64,000 nucleotides of DNA. It comes from an uncultured Collinsella sp. GTDB lineage: Bacteria; Actinomycetota; Coriobacteriia; Coriobacteriales; Coriobacteriaceae. Made by a program: the position numbers and the translations under genes. Location of the stretch: positions 1-64,000 of the forward strand of contig CABUWV010000006.1 in the NCBI GenBank assembly GCA_902495355.1, in the 5' to 3' direction. Shown here one piece after another: positions 58,772 through 64,000 of this stretch (position 1 is its first letter; each line of letters starts with the position of its first letter). The notes beneath the pieces were generated by a model, which was not told where the DNA came from, ran no database searches, and saw only the letters and a program-made list of their open reading frames with translations.

Positions 58772-60211
58772 ATGGCGAACAACCATACCGCGGGCGCTGC
58801 CGCCCGCACCTTCGCGCCTAGCGAGCTTTGCCAGCGTATGCTGGCCAAAACCAGCAAGGGCACCTGCGGTCCCTGCATCCTGTATCTTGAGGATGGGACC
58901 ATTTTTTATGGACGTGCATGCGGCGCCGAGGGCACCGCGACCGGCGAAGTCTGCTTCAACACCTCGCTCGAGGGCTACTTTGAGGTCATGACCGACCCGA
59001 GTTATGCCGGCCAAATCGTAACCATGACCTATCCGCAGATCGGCAACTACGGTATCGACGAGACCGATGTCCAGTCGGCCTTCCCCGGCGACACCGTGCG
59101 CCCTGCGAGCGCTCCGGCTATGTGCGGCATGATCGTTCGCGATATGTGCGCCACGCCTTCCAACTGGCGCTCGGCCGTCAGCGTGCCGGAGTACCTGCGC
59201 GCTCACGGCATCGTCGCTATCGAGGGTGTCGACACCCGCGCTCTGGTGCGCCACCTGCGCGACAATGGTTCCAAGATGGGCATTATTTCGACCGAGATCT
59301 TCGACGTCGACGAGCTTGCCGAGCGTCTGGCCGCTGCGCCCACGCTGGTAGGCGAGAACCTGGTCAAGACCGTAAGTTGCCCCGTACCTCACGAGTTTGT
59401 GGCCGCCGACCTGCCTGCCACGCATGACTTTGCGCTTGCCCCTGCCGCTCCTGCCCGCCACAAAGTGGTCGCCTACGACTGCGGCGTCAAGCGCGGCATT
59501 CTGGAGGGCCTCGTCCGCGCCGGCTGCGACCTTACCGTCGTGCCGTGGGATACGCCCGCCCAGCAGGTACTCGACATGAATCCCGACGGCGTCTTTTTGT
59601 CCAATGGCCCCGGCGACCCGGATGCCGTGGTGGAGACCTACGAGCAGGTGCAGCAGCTGATCGGCAAGGTGCCGGTCTTTGGCATTTGTCTTGGTCACCA
59701 GATGATCAGCCTGGCCTGCGGCGCCCAGATGGAAAAGCTTAAGTTCGGTCACCGCGGTGGCAACCAGCCGGTCATGAACCTGGTAAGCCGTCGCGTGGAG
59801 ATCACCGCACAAAACCATGGCTTTGGCCTGCTGTTCCCCAGCTTGGGCAAGCTTGTCCCCGAGCTTTCCGGCGGCGAGACCGAGCATGCGGCCGATGGAG
59901 ATCTGCGCGTCTGGGTGCGCCGCGGAATCGCGCCGGTCGTGATGAACGAGCGCTTTGGTCGCATTCGCCTGACACATGTGAACCTCAACGACGGCACCGC
60001 CGAGGGCATCCAGCTGCTCGACGCCCCGTGCTTCTCGGTCCAGTACCACCCCGAGGCCTCGCCTGGCCCCACCGATGCCCACTATCTCTTTACCGCCTTT
60101 ACGCGACTCATGGACGGCGAGGAGAGCTACCTGGACATCGACACCGCGAAGGACCGCCTGGCTGGCTGGAATTTTGCCGAGACCGCCGCGACCGAGACCG
60201 AGGAGAACTAA
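58772..60211 (+). CDS. carA: Carbamoyl-phosphate synthase, small (glutaminase) subunit
   Basis: 479 residues, longer than the usual 360-390. Supplies ammonia from glutamine to CarB. N-domain: ILYLEDGTIFYGRACGAEG and FNTSLEGYFEVMTDPSYAGQI. Class I amidotransferase: SNGPGDP, nucleophile Cys in FGICLGHQ, and the His-Glu of QYHPEASPGP. Start: GAAGGAG before the ATG at 58772. An N-terminal extension of about 30 residues and extra loops explain the length. carB begins 1 base after its stop. Confidence 0.95.
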   Translation: MANNHTAGAAARTFAPSELCQRMLAKTSKGTCGPCILYLEDGTIFYGRACGAEGTATGEVCFNTSLEGYFEVMTDPSYAGQIVTMTYPQIGNYGIDETDVQSAFPGDTVRPASAPAMCGMIVRDMCATPSNWRSAVSVPEYLRAHGIVAIEGVDTRALVRHLRDNGSKMGIISTEIFDVDELAERLAAAPTLVGENLVKTVSCPVPHEFVAADLPATHDFALAPAAPARHKVVAYDCGVKRGILEGLVRAGCDLTVVPWDTPAQQVLDMNPDGVFLSNGPGDPDAVVETYEQVQQLIGKVPVFGICLGHQMISLACGAQMEKLKFGHRGGNQPVMNLVSRRVEITAQNHGFGLLFPSLGKLVPELSGGETEHAADGDLRVWVRRGIAPVVMNERFGRIRLTHVNLNDGTAEGIQLLDAPCFSVQYHPEASPGPTDAHYLFTAFTRLMDGEESYLDIDTAKDRLAGWNFAETAATETEEN

Positions 60212-60212
60212 C

Positions 60213-63527
<3,315 letters not shown>

Positions 63528-63539
63528 TGTGACCTGTCC

Positions 63540-63630
63540 GGCCGGGGCGGGAGGGGCCGAGATTTCCCCCTTTCGCTCCGGCTGCAAGCAGAGTCGCTCA
63601 GGAGGAAACTCGGCCCCTCCCGCCCCGGCC
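63540..63630. repeat. Long inverted repeat (element A)
   Basis: Perfect 22-base arms (63540-63561 and 63609-63630, GGCCGGGGCGGGAGGGGCCG...), extending with mismatches. Read on the minus strand, the centre has CGACTCTGC...GCAGCCGGAGCGAA, closely matching the loop of element B on the plus strand. It begins 12 bases after carB. No T-run. Confidence 0.85.
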
Positions 63631-63703
63631 TGCGGTGACTTAGCTGCACCGTGTGCTGCCGAAGGGGCGTCGCGCGATGACTGGGGCTGAATAGAAAATG
63701 AGT

Positions 63704-63739
63704 GTGGGATACGCCGTTCGTTCGAACGGCGTATCCCAC
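63704..63739. terminator. Perfect 17-bp hairpin, probable terminator of carAB
   Basis: GTGGGATACGCCGTTCG (63704-63720) pairs with 63723-63739 across TT. On the plus strand GTTATTATTTC follows; on the minus strand the following bases are also AT-rich. It lies between elements A and B. Confidence 0.65.
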
Positions 63740-63789
63740 GTTATTATTTCAGCCAACGTACGTCATAGCAATTCCCGGTAGGTCGCAGG

Positions 63790-63875
63790 GCGCTTCGCGG
63801 GCGGGCCAGGCTTTATCTGAACGACTTTGCGAAGCAACCGGAGTGAAGATAAAGCCTGGCCCGCCCGCGAAGCGC
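63790..63875. repeat. Long perfect inverted repeat (element B)
   Basis: Perfect 29-base arms (63790-63818 and 63847-63875, GCGCTTCGCGGGCGGGCCAG...) around a 28-base loop containing CGACTTTGC...GCAACCGGAGTGA. The arms differ from those of elements A and C while the loop resembles A. No gene between 63528 and 63971. Confidence 0.85.
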
Positions 63876-63971
63876 CACGCAGACCGCAGGGACGGGAGCA
63901 GCTATACTACTCTCAGTAGTTAAGGGTCGCGGATCCGCCGCGTCGCCGCTCTCAACAGGAGGTCTTTGTTT

Positions 63972-64000
63972 ATGGCAGATCAAAAGCCGGTTGTCGGGAT
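63972..64000 (+). CDS. Start of an unidentified gene, cut by the window edge
   Basis: ATG with AGGAGG upstream opens a frame reading MADQKPVVG before the window ends. A TATACT box lies about 70 bases upstream. Too short to assign. Confidence 0.6.

Overview
The window is chromosomal DNA from a GC-rich actinobacterium, most likely a Collinsella-type member of the Coriobacteriia. The grounds are the codon use, AGGAGG-type ribosome sites with many GTG and TTG starts, and a replication-origin core (rpmH-rnpA-yidD-yidC-jag-rsmG-parA-parB on one side, dnaA-dnaN-recF-dciA-gyrB-gyrA on the other). Species assignment is inference. Nearly all of it is housekeeping sequence. I see no insertion sequence, prophage or CRISPR array. 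The unusual material lies in the intergenic DNA, which is rich in palindromes, and in a few lineage-specific proteins.

Layout. 1-660: what looks like an rRNA leader at the left edge, then tRNA-Lys preceded by tRNA-end fragments and hairpins. 690-9035 (minus): an M29 aminopeptidase, a small membrane protein, purC, a two-component system, a Tat lipoprotein, a TSCPD protein and purB. 9138-9534: tRNA-Gly with duplicated tRNA-end/palindrome units. 9832-13263: a large thioester/Cna-B LPXTG adhesin. 13330-16746: a tiny membrane protein and a degenerate M28-peptidase-like membrane protein with a very long acidic insert. 16945-23859: a PafBC-like WYL pair, a DnaQ-DinG helicase, ddl and rlmN. 24058-29097 (minus): the partition and rRNA/membrane-biogenesis cluster with three consensus parS sites. 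29158-40432: the origin region, including an unusual GHKL-ATPase/Gln-rich/winged-helix gene between rpmH and dnaA, followed by the gyrase genes. 40525-48232: a long inverted repeat, tRNA-Ile, a BFN nuclease, typA, a bactofilin-like membrane protein, a UPF0126 channel, a palindrome-flanked DUF559 nuclease gene and two tRNA-Ser genes. 48738-63527: rpsF-ssb-rpsR-rplI, dnaB, purA, purD, a Nudix hydrolase, an ABC exporter and carAB with a PyrR-type leader hairpin. The right end holds two more long inverted repeats and the first codons of another gene.

How the genes work together. The origin-proximal genes cover initiation (DnaA, the DciA-type helicase loader, DnaB, DnaN, SSB), topology (gyrase) and segregation (ParAB-parS). 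Four purine genes (purC, purB, purA, purD) and carAB supply nucleotides. The points most worth a second look are: (i) a possible DnaA-box shift (GTTTTCAACAGG) paired with altered DnaA recognition residues; (ii) the GHKL/winged-helix gene where the origin spacer normally lies; (iii) a family of long-armed hairpins that share a loop sequence; (iv) tRNA 3'-end fragments in both orientations around palindrome arrays; (v) a nuclease gene bracketed by two related palindromes; and (vi) a Phe at the quinolone-resistance Ser position of GyrA.
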